Assembly: GCA_013824715.1 (NCBI GenBank)
Contig: PNOH01000030.1
Location: 1 to 57,352, forward strand
Direction of reading: 5' to 3'
Length of the DNA: 57,352 nucleotides
Source: Odoribacter sp.
GTDB taxonomy: Bacteria > Bacteroidota > Bacteroidia > Bacteroidales > Prolixibacteraceae
Shown here: positions 1 to 7,964 of the stretch, piece by piece
How the letters are laid out: the number at the start of each line of letters is the position of its first letter
Numbering within the stretch: the stretch's first letter is position 1
Program-made: the position numbers and the translations under genes
The notes under the pieces: generated by a model
Databases searched by the model: none
The model's input: only the letters and a program-made list of their open reading frames with translations
What the model was told of the DNA's origin: nothing

Positions 1-209
1 ATATGAGTATCCGGTTGAGTACCTAAACAGTTTCATATTGACCGATTATCCTTTGCCGTTGACTTCAGTCAACGGTTGAAGGGGAAATGTGATATCTGGG
101 CTTTAGCCCAATAAGCTGTGGCTAAAGCCTTTCATTGTTGTTTCCAATCTGTCCGTCAGCTTAAGCTGACGGCAAAGGATAGCTTGGGTAAACATGCGGA
201 TACTCATAT
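1..209. repeat. MITE-like nested palindromic element with 13-bp terminal inverted repeats
   Basis: The ends ATATGAGTATCCG (1-13) and CGGATACTCATAT (197-209) are perfect inverted repeats. Nested inside is a second perfect 12-bp pair, ATCCTTTGCCGT (48-59) and ACGGCAAAGGAT (169-180). Local hairpins fill the interior (about 57-74, 98-109 with GGGCTTTAGCCC, and 155-170). There is no coding capacity. The right end stops 4 bases before the stop codon of the minus-strand transporter, so the element may also end that transcript. Related hairpins recur at the far end of the window. A non-autonomous mobile element or structured-RNA repeat is inferred; its mobility is not shown. Confidence 0.6.
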
Positions 210-213
210 AAAG

Positions 214-1764
214 TTATTTACCTGGTGGTATCGCCCACACAGGAAATTCCCCTGGATTAATCTTAAAGATTTCCGATCCAATTAAATAGAATGCAGCCGT
301 AATGATCACAGCTCCAATCAGATTTAACAAGAATCCGGTTTTAGCCATTTCCAGAATTGTTACGCGCCTTGTTCCGAAAATAATCGCATTAGGAGGGGTT
401 GCGGCAGGTAACATGAACGCCATCGATGCAGATAAAGTAGCAGGAACCATCAAGAATAACGGATGGATATGTGTGGCCATTGCCATGCCCGCTAATACTG
501 GCAGAATCATTTCAGTAACTGCGGTATTGGAGGTCAATTCGGTCAAAAAGGTTACGAGAAGGCAAATAATCAGTATGATGACAATTGGGTGTAAGACAGA
601 AAGACCCTGCAATTGACTTCCTACCCAAAGCGATAATCCTGAATCCCTGAATCCATTGGCCAGAGCAAATCCGCCACCGAACAGTAAAACTATATCCCAC
701 GGCAGATGACTGGCTGTTTCCCAATCCATGATCCGTGCTCCGGGGTTGTTTTTTGAAGGTATCATGAAAAGTGGCAGTGATAATGCGATGGCAACAGTTC
801 CATCATTGATAAATGCAGGTTTCCCGAATAATGATGCCCATCCCTTTATGGTAGTTGTTCCGATTTCAATATCAGAACGGGTAATCCATAAAATAGCCAT
901 CAGTAGAAAACTGATCAGTACAATTTTTTCTTCACGGCTCATGGGGCCAAGGTCTTTTTTCATCTGCCTGATGGGCAAATCTTTTACCGACATCGTTTTG
1001 CTTCCTTTGGCGTACTTCAGGTACAATAAAATATAGGCAGCAATAAGCAAAAAAATCCCAACTGGAACAGCAAACAACATCCATTGCAGAAAAGTGATTG
1101 CCGGAGCCTGGGGAAACATCACCTGGTAAATCCGCAGAAACGAAAGATTTGGCGGTGTGCCAACCAGCGTCATAATTCCTCCGATTGATGCACTATACGC
1201 CACACCAAGCAACAAACTGGTCGAAAAGGACTTCTTTTTCGAAGGTTCTGGTTCAATTTCCATCAACACTGAAATCAGGATTGGAACTACCATCATTGCC
1301 GTTGCGGTATTCGACATCCACATGCTCAGCAAGGCTGTCGCAAGCATAAAGCCTAACAATAACCTTGATTTACCCGTGCCTGTTATGCTGAGAATACCCA
1401 GGGCAATCCGTTTGTGAAGGTTCCATCGCTGCATGGCGAGCGCCATCAGAAATCCTCCGATAAAAAGGAAAATAACGTAATTGAAATAGGCAGCAGAAAC
1501 GGTTTGACCATCCATAACGCCAAGAAGTGGAAAAAGCGCTACCGGGAGCAGCGAAGTGATGGCCAGCGGTACTGCTTCGGATATCCACCATATAGCCATC
1601 CATGCCGCTATGGCCAGTGTATATCCTATCTCCGGATGTGTGCGATCGGGATGGTAAAAGAAAATAATCCCAAAAGCAACAACCGGACCGGCCCAAAGAG
1701 CTATGCTTTTACTGCCAGAGGCTGGAATGAGTGGGGAAAGCCAATCAGGAGTGATTCGTTTCAT
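214..1764 (-). CDS. DASS/SLC13 family anion (dicarboxylate) sodium symporter
   Basis: This 516-residue polytopic membrane protein belongs to the divalent anion:Na+ symporter family, whose members import dicarboxylates, citrate or sulfate with sodium. The two diagnostic SNT motifs are both visible, SNTATAMMVVP near residue 151 and SNTAVTEMILP near residue 412. They lie in the paired re-entrant hairpin regions that bind sodium and substrate. The protein is almost entirely hydrophobic helices with short charged loops, and the length is normal for the family. The substrate cannot be told from sequence; C4-dicarboxylate is the most common. It stands alone, divergent from the SOD gene at 1957, and its 3' end abuts the palindromic element at 1-209. 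Confidence 0.85.
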   Translation of the reverse strand: MKRITPDWLSPLIPASGSKSIALWAGPVVAFGIIFFYHPDRTHPEIGYTLAIAAWMAIWWISEAVPLAITSLLPVALFPLLGVMDGQTVSAAYFNYVIFLFIGGFLMALAMQRWNLHKRIALGILSITGTGKSRLLLGFMLATALLSMWMSNTATAMMVVPILISVLMEIEPEPSKKKSFSTSLLLGVAYSASIGGIMTLVGTPPNLSFLRIYQVMFPQAPAITFLQWMLFAVPVGIFLLIAAYILLYLKYAKGSKTMSVKDLPIRQMKKDLGPMSREEKIVLISFLLMAILWITRSDIEIGTTTIKGWASLFGKPAFINDGTVAIALSLPLFMIPSKNNPGARIMDWETASHLPWDIVLLFGGGFALANGFRDSGLSLWVGSQLQGLSVLHPIVIILIICLLVTFLTELTSNTAVTEMILPVLAGMAMATHIHPLFLMVPATLSASMAFMLPAATPPNAIIFGTRRVTILEMAKTGFLLNLIGAVIITAAFYLIGSEIFKINPGEFPVWAIPPGK

Positions 1765-1956
1765 AGTATTTCTGGTTAAAATTCATGCAATTTCAGTTTT
1801 GTCAAGCAAACTTATTTATAAAAATCATTATTCCTGATTGACCTCGATATCAGATCAAAAAAAAAATAAAAAAAATCATCTTGTTTGGAAACAATTTGAA
1901 CAGGTACCTTGTTGAATAGAGGACAAGCGAGTCTTTTATTTCTAAAACAACAAAAT

Positions 1957-2556
1957 ATGGCCTTCGAATTACAAAAGCTTTCCTATTCATACAATGCACT
2001 CGAGCCTTACATAGATGCACAAACGATGGAAATCCATCATGGTAAACATCATGCGGCATACACGAATAACCTGAATGCTGCTATTCAGGGAACAGCCCTG
2101 GAAGGGAAAACAATTGAAGAAATTTTGACCAATATATCGGCTCATCCGGTTGCAGTCCGCAACAATGGCGGTGGCTTTTACAATCACAATCTGTTTTGGG
2201 AAATGATGGCTCCGGGTGGGGCAAAAAGTCCTGAAGGAGATTTGTTAAAAGCAATAGATACAGCGTTTGGGTCGTATCAGAATTTTAAAGAAGCATTTAC
2301 CAAAGCTGCGCTCACCCGGTTTGGGTCTGGTTGGGCATGGCTGGTAAAGCAGGGTGATAGTCTGGTGATTTCGTCCACACCTAATCAGGATAACCCGTTA
2401 ATGGATCTGGCTGAAGTAAAAGGAATACCGGTACTTGGAGTTGATGTGTGGGAACACGCGTATTATCTGAAGTATCAAAACCGGCGGCCCGATTATGTCG
2501 ATGCCTTTTTCAACGTGGTTAATTGGGACGAAGTTGCCCGACGGTTTAAAGGTTAG
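1957..2556 (+). CDS. sodA: Superoxide dismutase, Mn-type (possibly cambialistic)
   Basis: This 199-residue Fe/Mn-family SOD dismutates superoxide to O2 and H2O2 in the cytoplasm. The four metal ligands are visible as His27 (in HHGKHH), His77 (NHNLFW), Asp163 and His167 (DVWEHAYY). The second-sphere residues are of the Mn kind: Gly in GGGFYNH, and the outer-sphere glutamine supplied from the C-terminal domain (NQD, Gln144), as in E. coli SodA. An in-frame TTG at 1909 would add 16 residues with no SOD similarity, so ATG 1957 (MAFELQKL) is chosen. A strong hairpin terminator follows. An Fe-type paralogue lies 1.3 kb downstream. Confidence 0.93.
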   Translation: MAFELQKLSYSYNALEPYIDAQTMEIHHGKHHAAYTNNLNAAIQGTALEGKTIEEILTNISAHPVAVRNNGGGFYNHNLFWEMMAPGGAKSPEGDLLKAIDTAFGSYQNFKEAFTKAALTRFGSGWAWLVKQGDSLVISSTPNQDNPLMDLAEVKGIPVLGVDVWEHAYYLKYQNRRPDYVDAFFNVVNWDEVARRFKG

Positions 2557-2574
2557 TTGATTTTTGGTTTTTTT

Positions 2575-2604
2575 CCGCCCGGAACAGAGGTTCCGGGCGG
2601 TTTT
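2575..2604 (+). terminator. Rho-independent terminator after the Mn-type SOD
   Basis: CCGCCCGGAAC-AGAG-GTTCCGGGCGG forms an 11-bp GC-rich stem with a 4-base loop followed by TTTTG. It lies between the convergent SOD gene and the outer-membrane barrel gene. The T-run is on the plus side, and the preceding TTTTTT could serve the opposite strand too. Confidence 0.85.
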
Positions 2605-2662
2605 GTTTCTATAGGTATTGACGAAATGTTTGTTAAAATTAGTGATTTGTAAAAATCATCCT

Positions 2663-3352
2663 CTATTTTCCACCAAACATATACCCAAGAGAAAAGCCAA
2701 TAACTCTGTTTTTCGTATCAAAATCGCTATCACTATCCGGGTCTAAATTGTTTAGTCCCAATCCATATTGAGCTCTTATTTGCAAGTTTTTGATTTCAAA
2801 GCCGGCGCCAATATTTAATCCAAAATCAGTCGCTTTTATATCGCTATCGTCAGAGGTTCCGAATTTGATATCTTCCGATGTATTCTCAAATCCAAACGAA
2901 CCAAGAGTTACACCAGAAGGTAAGCCTGATGCAGTGAATTCCGATTTTATTTTGCCTGCAATACCATATCCAAAATAAGGTCCAGCAAACAAAAGTATTT
3001 TGCCATTTTCAAGATTGTACTTATACATTGCATTGACAGGAATTTCCAGATAAAGCGGTGATGCTGAACCTTTAGCGCTCACTGTTATGCCCATTTCCGA
3101 TTCTGTGGATTCATATTTGACACCTTTCTCACTTAATAGAAGGCCTGCCTCGATACCAATACTTTCAACAAGGCTGTATTCGACAATGCCGCCAATGTGG
3201 AAACCAGTGCGCATCTTGTTGTCGTCAAAATCTTTTACAGCCATGTTGGCCAGATTAAGACCTGCACGGACACCAAATTTGACCTGTGCCAAAGATTGTG
3301 TTGTTACAGATAACAACAGAATCAAAAAAAACAAACTAATTCCTTTTTTCAT
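2663..3352 (-). CDS. Outer-membrane beta-barrel protein (porin-like, OMP_b-brl_2 type)
   Basis: This 229-residue protein starts with a Sec signal peptide (basic MKKG, a hydrophobic stretch, then TQSLAQ at a likely signal peptidase I site near residue 23). The mature part begins VKFGVRAGLNLANM and alternates amphipathic strands rich in Gly and aromatic residues (for example GFHIGGIVEYSLVES, FAGPYFGYGIAG, IRAQYGLGLNNL). It ends FSLGYMFGGK, with a penultimate-strand aromatic as in Bacteroidota outer-membrane barrels of the PF13568 kind. These proteins are common and mostly of unknown cargo. It is single, and it converges on the Mn-SOD terminator. A link to oxidative stress would rest only on position between two SOD genes. 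Confidence 0.8.
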   Translation of the reverse strand: MKKGISLFFLILLLSVTTQSLAQVKFGVRAGLNLANMAVKDFDDNKMRTGFHIGGIVEYSLVESIGIEAGLLLSEKGVKYESTESEMGITVSAKGSASPLYLEIPVNAMYKYNLENGKILLFAGPYFGYGIAGKIKSEFTASGLPSGVTLGSFGFENTSEDIKFGTSDDSDIKATDFGLNIGAGFEIKNLQIRAQYGLGLNNLDPDSDSDFDTKNRVIGFSLGYMFGGK

Positions 3353-3867
3353 CTTGATAGATTTTTTAATGTTTAAAATAGCTGATTCTTTATCCTTAAA
3401 ATTAATTTCTAAGTAGTTTGTATTAGTTCATTTTTATATGGTATAAAAGGTAGTCAAAAAAAATGTCTTATGCAATAGTGGATATTAATAAATAGTCAGA
3501 TAATCAATATGTTGGAAATTGAAGATACTTACATGTGGAAAATATTTCAGCAAATTTTTATTACCTAAATTTGAATTCTAATTTTTACTATTTGGCAATT
3601 AGAAGAGTAGAATTAATAATTTCTAAATTTGCCATTATAAAATTATGTATCAATCAGTTGTATGTTTTTTTGGAATAAAATTGCTACAGGTTATGCTAAT
3701 TTCTGTAAAAGCCAAGCCAGATTTGGATTTCAGAAATAAAGGTCTTCCCTTATTCAGAATCAGTTTAAATTACTTCAGAATCACAGTTTTCCCAAACTTT
3801 TTAATTCCCGTTTCTGTTATCTAATCAAAAATCAAACAATCATTGTTTAACCAAAAAGATAACGAAA
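3353..3867. other. AT-rich intergenic region between divergent genes
   Basis: These 515 bases separate the start of the minus-strand barrel gene from the start of the plus-strand Fe-type SOD. They are very AT-rich with no open frame worth calling, and I see no palindrome or tRNA-like structure. The region should contain the two divergent promoters, but no match to TTTG-N19-TAnnTTTG was convincing enough to mark. Confidence 0.5.
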
Positions 3868-4449
3868 ATGAGTTTTACATTACCCAAATTGCCCTGTGCC
3901 ATTGATGCGCTTGAACCTTTTATCAGTGCCCGGACACTGGAGTTTCATCATGGCAAACACCATCAGGCTTATGTCACTAATCTGAATAACCTGATTGTTG
4001 GAACAGAATTCGAAAATGCCGATCTGGAAACCATCATCAAAAAAGCTGAAGGTGGAATTTTCAACAACGGCGCACAGGTTTTTAACCACACTTTTTACTT
4101 CGAACAATTTTCGGCCACTCCCGCTACTGAACCTTCAGGCAAACTGAAAGCCGCGATAGAAAGCACTTTTAGCTCGCTTGATGCTTTTAAGGAAGCTTTC
4201 AACAAAGCCGCGGTTACCCAGTTTGGATCTGGTTGGGCCTGGCTGGTAATAGATACTTCCGGAAAACTGAGCATTGTTCAAACCAGCAATGCCGGCTGCC
4301 CCATTCGCGATGAATTGACCCCTCTTTTGACCTGCGACGTTTGGGAACATGCTTATTATCTCGACAAGCAAAATCTTCGCCCGGCTTACATCGCCGATTT
4401 CTGGAAAGTAATGGATTGGAAAGTGGTTGAAGGCCGGATGAATTATTGA
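3868..4449 (+). CDS. sodB: Superoxide dismutase, Fe-type
   Basis: This 193-residue Fe/Mn-family SOD has metal ligands His27 (HHGKHH), His74 (NHTFYF), Asp157 and His161 (DVWEHAYY). Unlike the enzyme at 1957, the outer-sphere glutamine comes from the N-terminal domain (GAQVFNH, Gln70), and the C-terminal segment reads TSNAGCPIRD, as in E. coli SodB. Both are classical Fe-SOD marks. The usual FeSOD tryptophan before Asn-His is Phe here. ATG 3868 is the only sensible start, and it gives the normal FeSOD length. A small winged-helix gene follows downstream after a palindromic spacer. Confidence 0.93.
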   Translation: MSFTLPKLPCAIDALEPFISARTLEFHHGKHHQAYVTNLNNLIVGTEFENADLETIIKKAEGGIFNNGAQVFNHTFYFEQFSATPATEPSGKLKAAIESTFSSLDAFKEAFNKAAVTQFGSGWAWLVIDTSGKLSIVQTSNAGCPIRDELTPLLTCDVWEHAYYLDKQNLRPAYIADFWKVMDWKVVEGRMNY

Positions 4450-4545
4450 CCATTGAACTATTGACTATTTACTATTTACCCCACTTACGTTGGTCAATTG
4501 GTTTAATAGTCAAATGCTTGCCCTCCTTGGCAAATAGTAAATAAA
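4446..4545. repeat. Dispersed intergenic inverted-repeat element (ATTTACTATTT type)
   Basis: ATTTACTATTT (4467-4477) is the exact reverse complement of AAATAGTAAAT (4532-4542). TTGACTATT (4461-4469) likewise pairs with AATAGTCAA (4505-4513), and TTGACCA with TGGTCAA. The whole region can fold into a long hairpin just after the Fe-SOD stop. CRISPR spacer 26 in this window contains the same AAATAGTAAAT core, which is why this element is marked. Confidence 0.6.
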
Positions 4546-4575
4546 TAAATTGTAAATCATTTAATCTTTTATTTT

Positions 4576-4752
4576 ATGAGCGTAGAAAAAGTATTGGCAG
4601 TGATGTCTGCTTCAGACAAACCTTTGACAGCCGGTAAAATTGCAGAACTTGCCGGATTGGATAAAAAAGTAGTAGAAAAAAGCATGAATGAATTAAAGAA
4701 GGCAGATAAAATTGTTTCACCGGTTCGATGTGCCTGGGAAATCAAGAAATAA
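4576..4752 (+). CDS. Small winged-helix-like protein, 58 residues
   Basis: An ATG at 4576 opens a 58-codon frame ending TAA at 4752. The protein begins MSVEKVLAVMSASDKPLTAG and continues as three short helices and a hairpin-like end (KIAELAGLDKK, VVEKSMNELKKADKIVS, then CAWEIKK). This is the pattern of a minimal winged helix: helix, helix-turn-helix, then a wing with a conserved aromatic. Similar tiny orphan proteins are frequent in Bacteroidales and are annotated as transcriptional regulators; DNA binding has not been shown as far as I know. A clear terminator follows at once, so it is its own unit or the last gene after sodB. Confidence 0.75.
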   Translation: MSVEKVLAVMSASDKPLTAGKIAELAGLDKKVVEKSMNELKKADKIVSPVRCAWEIKK

Positions 4753-4771
4753 TCCTTCCTTAAAATGTTAG

Positions 4772-4807
4772 AAAAGGCCGCTGATTCTGTCGATCAATGG
4801 CCTTTTT
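4772..4807 (+). terminator. Rho-independent terminator after the 58-residue winged-helix gene
   Basis: AAAAGGCC and GGCCTTTTTG pair around a loop of about 18 bases, followed by a T-run. It starts 20 bases after the stop codon. Confidence 0.75.
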
Positions 4808-4915
4808 GTTTTCAGGCTATACATATTTTATAAGTTATAATTGAATTTTAAGGTGTTGTTTGTAGCTATCAGATTCAATAACTTCGCAAATCAAACCAAC
4901 CAAATTTACCCAGTC

Positions 4916-6277
4916 ATGAAGACTTTTAAAATTTTGACAATACTTTCAATTATTTTTTTTCCTTTTTGGTCGTTCGCTCAGTTTGTAACCGTAAGTGGCA
5001 ACAAATTTCTTGTTGACGGAAAGGAAATTTTCATGAATGGCGCAAACACTCCCTGGAATAGTTGGAACGATTTTGGCGGAAATTACAATAGCTCATGGTG
5101 GGATACCGAATTTCAAAAGATTAAGGCCGCTGGTGGAAATTCAACCCGTATCTGGATCACCTGCAGCGGCACAGTTGGTGTCAATATTTCGGCTGATGGA
5201 ACAGTTACCGGGGCGACCTCAACTTTCTGGGCCCACCTCGACGACATGTTTCAGCTTGCCCGGAAGAACAAAATCTACATTAAAGCTACCCTCATCTCAT
5301 TCGACCATTTCAAAAGCAGCAATTCGAAATACCAGAGTTGGCGCAACATGATACTCAGCAACGATAAAGTGGCATCGTTTGTCACTAATTATGCAGTACC
5401 ATTTGTGAACCGGTATAAAGATAATCCCTATTTGTGGGCCGTTGATATCTGCAACGAAATTGAGTGGGTGAACCAGGAAGCCGACAAAGGAAATATTCCG
5501 TGGAGCCGGCTTCAGTATTTTGTGGCCAGCGTCGCTTCGGGTATTCACGATAACAGCCAGGTGTTGGTTACGCTTGGCAGTGCGGCAGTGAAATGGAACA
5601 GCACAAAGTATGAAGGTAATTTCTGGAGCGATGCAAACCTGAAAGCCCAATTTAACAAGGAGAATGCTAAACTCGATTTTTACTCGCCACATTTTTATGG
5701 ATGGACGGTAAAGTGGTTCGGAAACTTCGCACTTGATAAAACCCCGGCCGATTATGGCCTGAACGACCGGCCTTGTGTGATTGGTGAGAACCCGGCCAAA
5801 GGAGTTTTTAACGATGGCGCGAGCCCAACGTTGGTGGTACCTGCTTCGGAAATGTTTTTAGGCGCTTACAACAAAGGCTGGAAAGGACTGATGCCCTGGA
5901 CTTCGAATGGTGTGGATTCGAATGGAAACCTGAAGGATTTTGCAAATGGCCTCCTAAATTTTCAAAAAGCTCACCCCGAACTGGTTGATCCAACTTTCAC
6001 AACTGGTATGATTCCGGAAATGAAACGAAATAAAAATCGGTCAATTTTGGAGAATGTCTTTCCAAATCCAAACGGTTCTGGAGTTTTTCATATTGTATTG
6101 TCCGAATATCAGGATGTTATTCTTCGGCTTACCGATTATCGGGGTTCACTTATTTTCGATAAAAAAGCGGAAAGTACGGAAACAAGCTTTTCTTCAAATG
6201 GATTTCTAAAAGGAACGTATATTCTATCGGCCATAAAAGGCGATTTGGTTGAAAGCCGTAAGTTAGTCCTGAATTAA
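4916..6277 (+). CDS. Secreted GH5-like glycoside hydrolase with T9SS sorting tail
   Basis: This 453-residue protein has a Sec signal peptide (MKTFKILTILSIIFFPFWSF then AQF). The TIM-barrel body resembles GH5 beta-mannanases and cellulases: an N-terminal strand NKFLVDGKEIFMNGANTPW, a putative acid/base Glu in AVDICNEIEW and a putative nucleophile Glu in PCVIGENPAK. The last 70 or so residues, starting FPNPNGSGVFHIVLS and ending with a short beta sandwich, look like a type IX secretion C-terminal sorting domain, so the enzyme should be exported and surface-attached or released. A TTG at 4841 would add 25 residues in front of the signal peptide, so ATG 4916 is used. Substrate is uncertain; beta-mannan is a reasonable guess. 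Confidence 0.75.
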   Translation: MKTFKILTILSIIFFPFWSFAQFVTVSGNKFLVDGKEIFMNGANTPWNSWNDFGGNYNSSWWDTEFQKIKAAGGNSTRIWITCSGTVGVNISADGTVTGATSTFWAHLDDMFQLARKNKIYIKATLISFDHFKSSNSKYQSWRNMILSNDKVASFVTNYAVPFVNRYKDNPYLWAVDICNEIEWVNQEADKGNIPWSRLQYFVASVASGIHDNSQVLVTLGSAAVKWNSTKYEGNFWSDANLKAQFNKENAKLDFYSPHFYGWTVKWFGNFALDKTPADYGLNDRPCVIGENPAKGVFNDGASPTLVVPASEMFLGAYNKGWKGLMPWTSNGVDSNGNLKDFANGLLNFQKAHPELVDPTFTTGMIPEMKRNKNRSILENVFPNPNGSGVFHIVLSEYQDVILRLTDYRGSLIFDKKAESTETSFSSNGFLKGTYILSAIKGDLVESRKLVLN

Positions 6278-6362
6278 CAGGTGAGTTCAAATTTTGTTTT
6301 TATCCTCGTTTTAGCTAAGTTTGAATGACCTCACCCAATCTTATTATCAAAAATTGAATCCC

Positions 6363-7445
6363 ATGGACTTTGGCCAAAACAGAGCAAAAATCTATTCATC
6401 CCTTCTGGAACTAATTAATCATGGAATTCCATGTTCACTAACCATTGTTACAGGCACTTACGGTTCGACTCCACAGAAGCCCGGGAGTGCGGCCATTATA
6501 GGTGAGGCCGGCTTGATTTCCGGAACGATTGGCGGCGGTGCAACAGAAAATAAGGTCATACAATGCGCAAAAGGGAACATCAGTATTCATCAGTCACAAT
6601 TATTCAATTTTGATCTCCACAACGACATTTCGGCTGTTAATGCCTCCATTTGTGGCGGAGGTATGCAAATTCTGCTTGATGCCCAGCCCGAAAAATCCAT
6701 CTGCGTTTTTCAGGAAATAGAAAGTTCGAATCGTGCCCGGATTCCAGGAGTTCTGATAACCGGATCAATCGCTACGGGTTCAGGTACTGTTGATATCGAA
6801 AGGTACTGGATTACTTCGCTTCAATCGGCCGTTTATGGTACATTAAAACCTGAAATTGCTTCGGTTGTAAGCGAATTATTAAGCGTTTCAGGTTCTGAGA
6901 ACTGCAGGCAACTTAAACCGGAAAAATCGGAAGATGAACCGGTTCAGACTTATTTTCTTGAACGTATAGATCCTTTGCCTATGTTGATTATTGCAGGAGC
7001 AGGTCATATTGGCAAAGCGCTTTCCCACCTGGGTAAATTGCTCGGTTTCGAGGTTATTGTGTGGGACGACCGCCCGGAATATGCCAATCCCGAAAATCTT
7101 CCCGAAGCCGATCAAATACTTTCAGGAAGTATTGAAGAAAGCTTTTCGGAAATTGAACTGGATGCAAATTCGTATCTGGTGACCGTAACCCGCGGGCATA
7201 ATCAGGATGCACTTGTTCTGAGACATTTCATCGGCTCTGCTGCCCGGTACATTGGCATGATTGGCAGCAAACGGAAAATCATTCAGGTGCGTGATAAATT
7301 TCTTGGTGAAGGCTGGGCAACCCGCGAACAATGGGATAAAATTTATACGCCAGTCGGATTGAAAATCAACTCCACATCGGTACAGGAAATTGCGGTAAGT
7401 ATTGCTGCACAACTTATTTTGGTCAGGAGTACACCGAATGCATAG
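6363..7445 (+). CDS. xdhC: XdhC/CoxI family molybdenum-hydroxylase maturation factor
   Basis: This protein of about 360 residues has the two-part XdhC layout. The N-terminal XdhC_CoxI domain reads GTYGSTPQKPGSAAII and SGTIGGGATE, then ICGGGMQI. The C-terminal Rossmann domain reads PMLIIAGAGHIGKAL, VIVWDDRPEYANP and later YIGMIGSKRKI. The family binds molybdenum cofactor, promotes its sulfuration and inserts it into xanthine dehydrogenase-type enzymes in the cytoplasm. It lies 36 bases ahead of the 2Fe-2S subunit gene, which fits this role. A TTG at 6321 is in frame and would add 14 residues; ATG 6363 is preferred because the extension has no family similarity. Confidence 0.88.
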   Translation: MDFGQNRAKIYSSLLELINHGIPCSLTIVTGTYGSTPQKPGSAAIIGEAGLISGTIGGGATENKVIQCAKGNISIHQSQLFNFDLHNDISAVNASICGGGMQILLDAQPEKSICVFQEIESSNRARIPGVLITGSIATGSGTVDIERYWITSLQSAVYGTLKPEIASVVSELLSVSGSENCRQLKPEKSEDEPVQTYFLERIDPLPMLIIAGAGHIGKALSHLGKLLGFEVIVWDDRPEYANPENLPEADQILSGSIEESFSEIELDANSYLVTVTRGHNQDALVLRHFIGSAARYIGMIGSKRKIIQVRDKFLGEGWATREQWDKIYTPVGLKINSTSVQEIAVSIAAQLILVRSTPNA

Positions 7446-7481
7446 GGTATATGAAAGTGCAATTAAATTAAACCAAAAGTC

Positions 7482-7964
7482 ATGGAAGAAAAAACAAAAT
7501 TTGAACTCAATGGGAATGAAGTGGAGGTTCTGTTTGAAAAAAATCAGACCTTACTTTGGACACTCAGAACCAATTTTAACCTCACCGGCACCAAATACGG
7601 ATGCGGCGAAGGCGTGTGTGGTGCATGTACAGTGCTGATGGACAACGAACCAATAAGATCGTGTGGAATTACAATGCCTGAAGTTACCGGAAAAAAAGTG
7701 GTTACCATCGAAGGACTTGAGCAAAACGGACACTTACATCAGGTACAAAAAGCTTTTATTGAGCACGATGCCCTTCAGTGCGGTTTTTGTACACCGGGCA
7801 TGATTATGAATGCAGTTGGATTGCTCATGAAAAATCCTGAACCCAGCCGTCAGGAAATAATTGACGGAATGGAAGATAACCTTTGCCGGTGTGGGGCTCA
7901 TACGCGAATCATCCGGGCTATTGAAACCGCATCAATTGAAATGAAAGGAGGATCCAAATCATGA
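7482..7964 (+). CDS. 2Fe-2S subunit of a xanthine dehydrogenase-family (IorA-like) oxidoreductase
   Basis: This 160-residue small subunit carries two [2Fe-2S] clusters that pass electrons away from the molybdenum centre. The N-terminal plant-ferredoxin-like cluster motif is visible (CGEGVCGACTVLMDNEPIRSC), as is the C-terminal four-helix cluster motif (ALQCGFCTPGMIM followed by NLCRCGAH). No signal peptide is present, while its partner has a twin-arginine signal, so it would have to be exported in complex with the partner. The stop overlaps the next start (ATGA at 7961-7964), meaning tight translational coupling. The end of this gene contains AAAGGAGG, a strong Shine-Dalgarno sequence for the next gene. 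Confidence 0.93.
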   Translation: MEEKTKFELNGNEVEVLFEKNQTLLWTLRTNFNLTGTKYGCGEGVCGACTVLMDNEPIRSCGITMPEVTGKKVVTIEGLEQNGHLHQVQKAFIEHDALQCGFCTPGMIMNAVGLLMKNPEPSRQEIIDGMEDNLCRCGAHTRIIRAIETASIEMKGGSKS

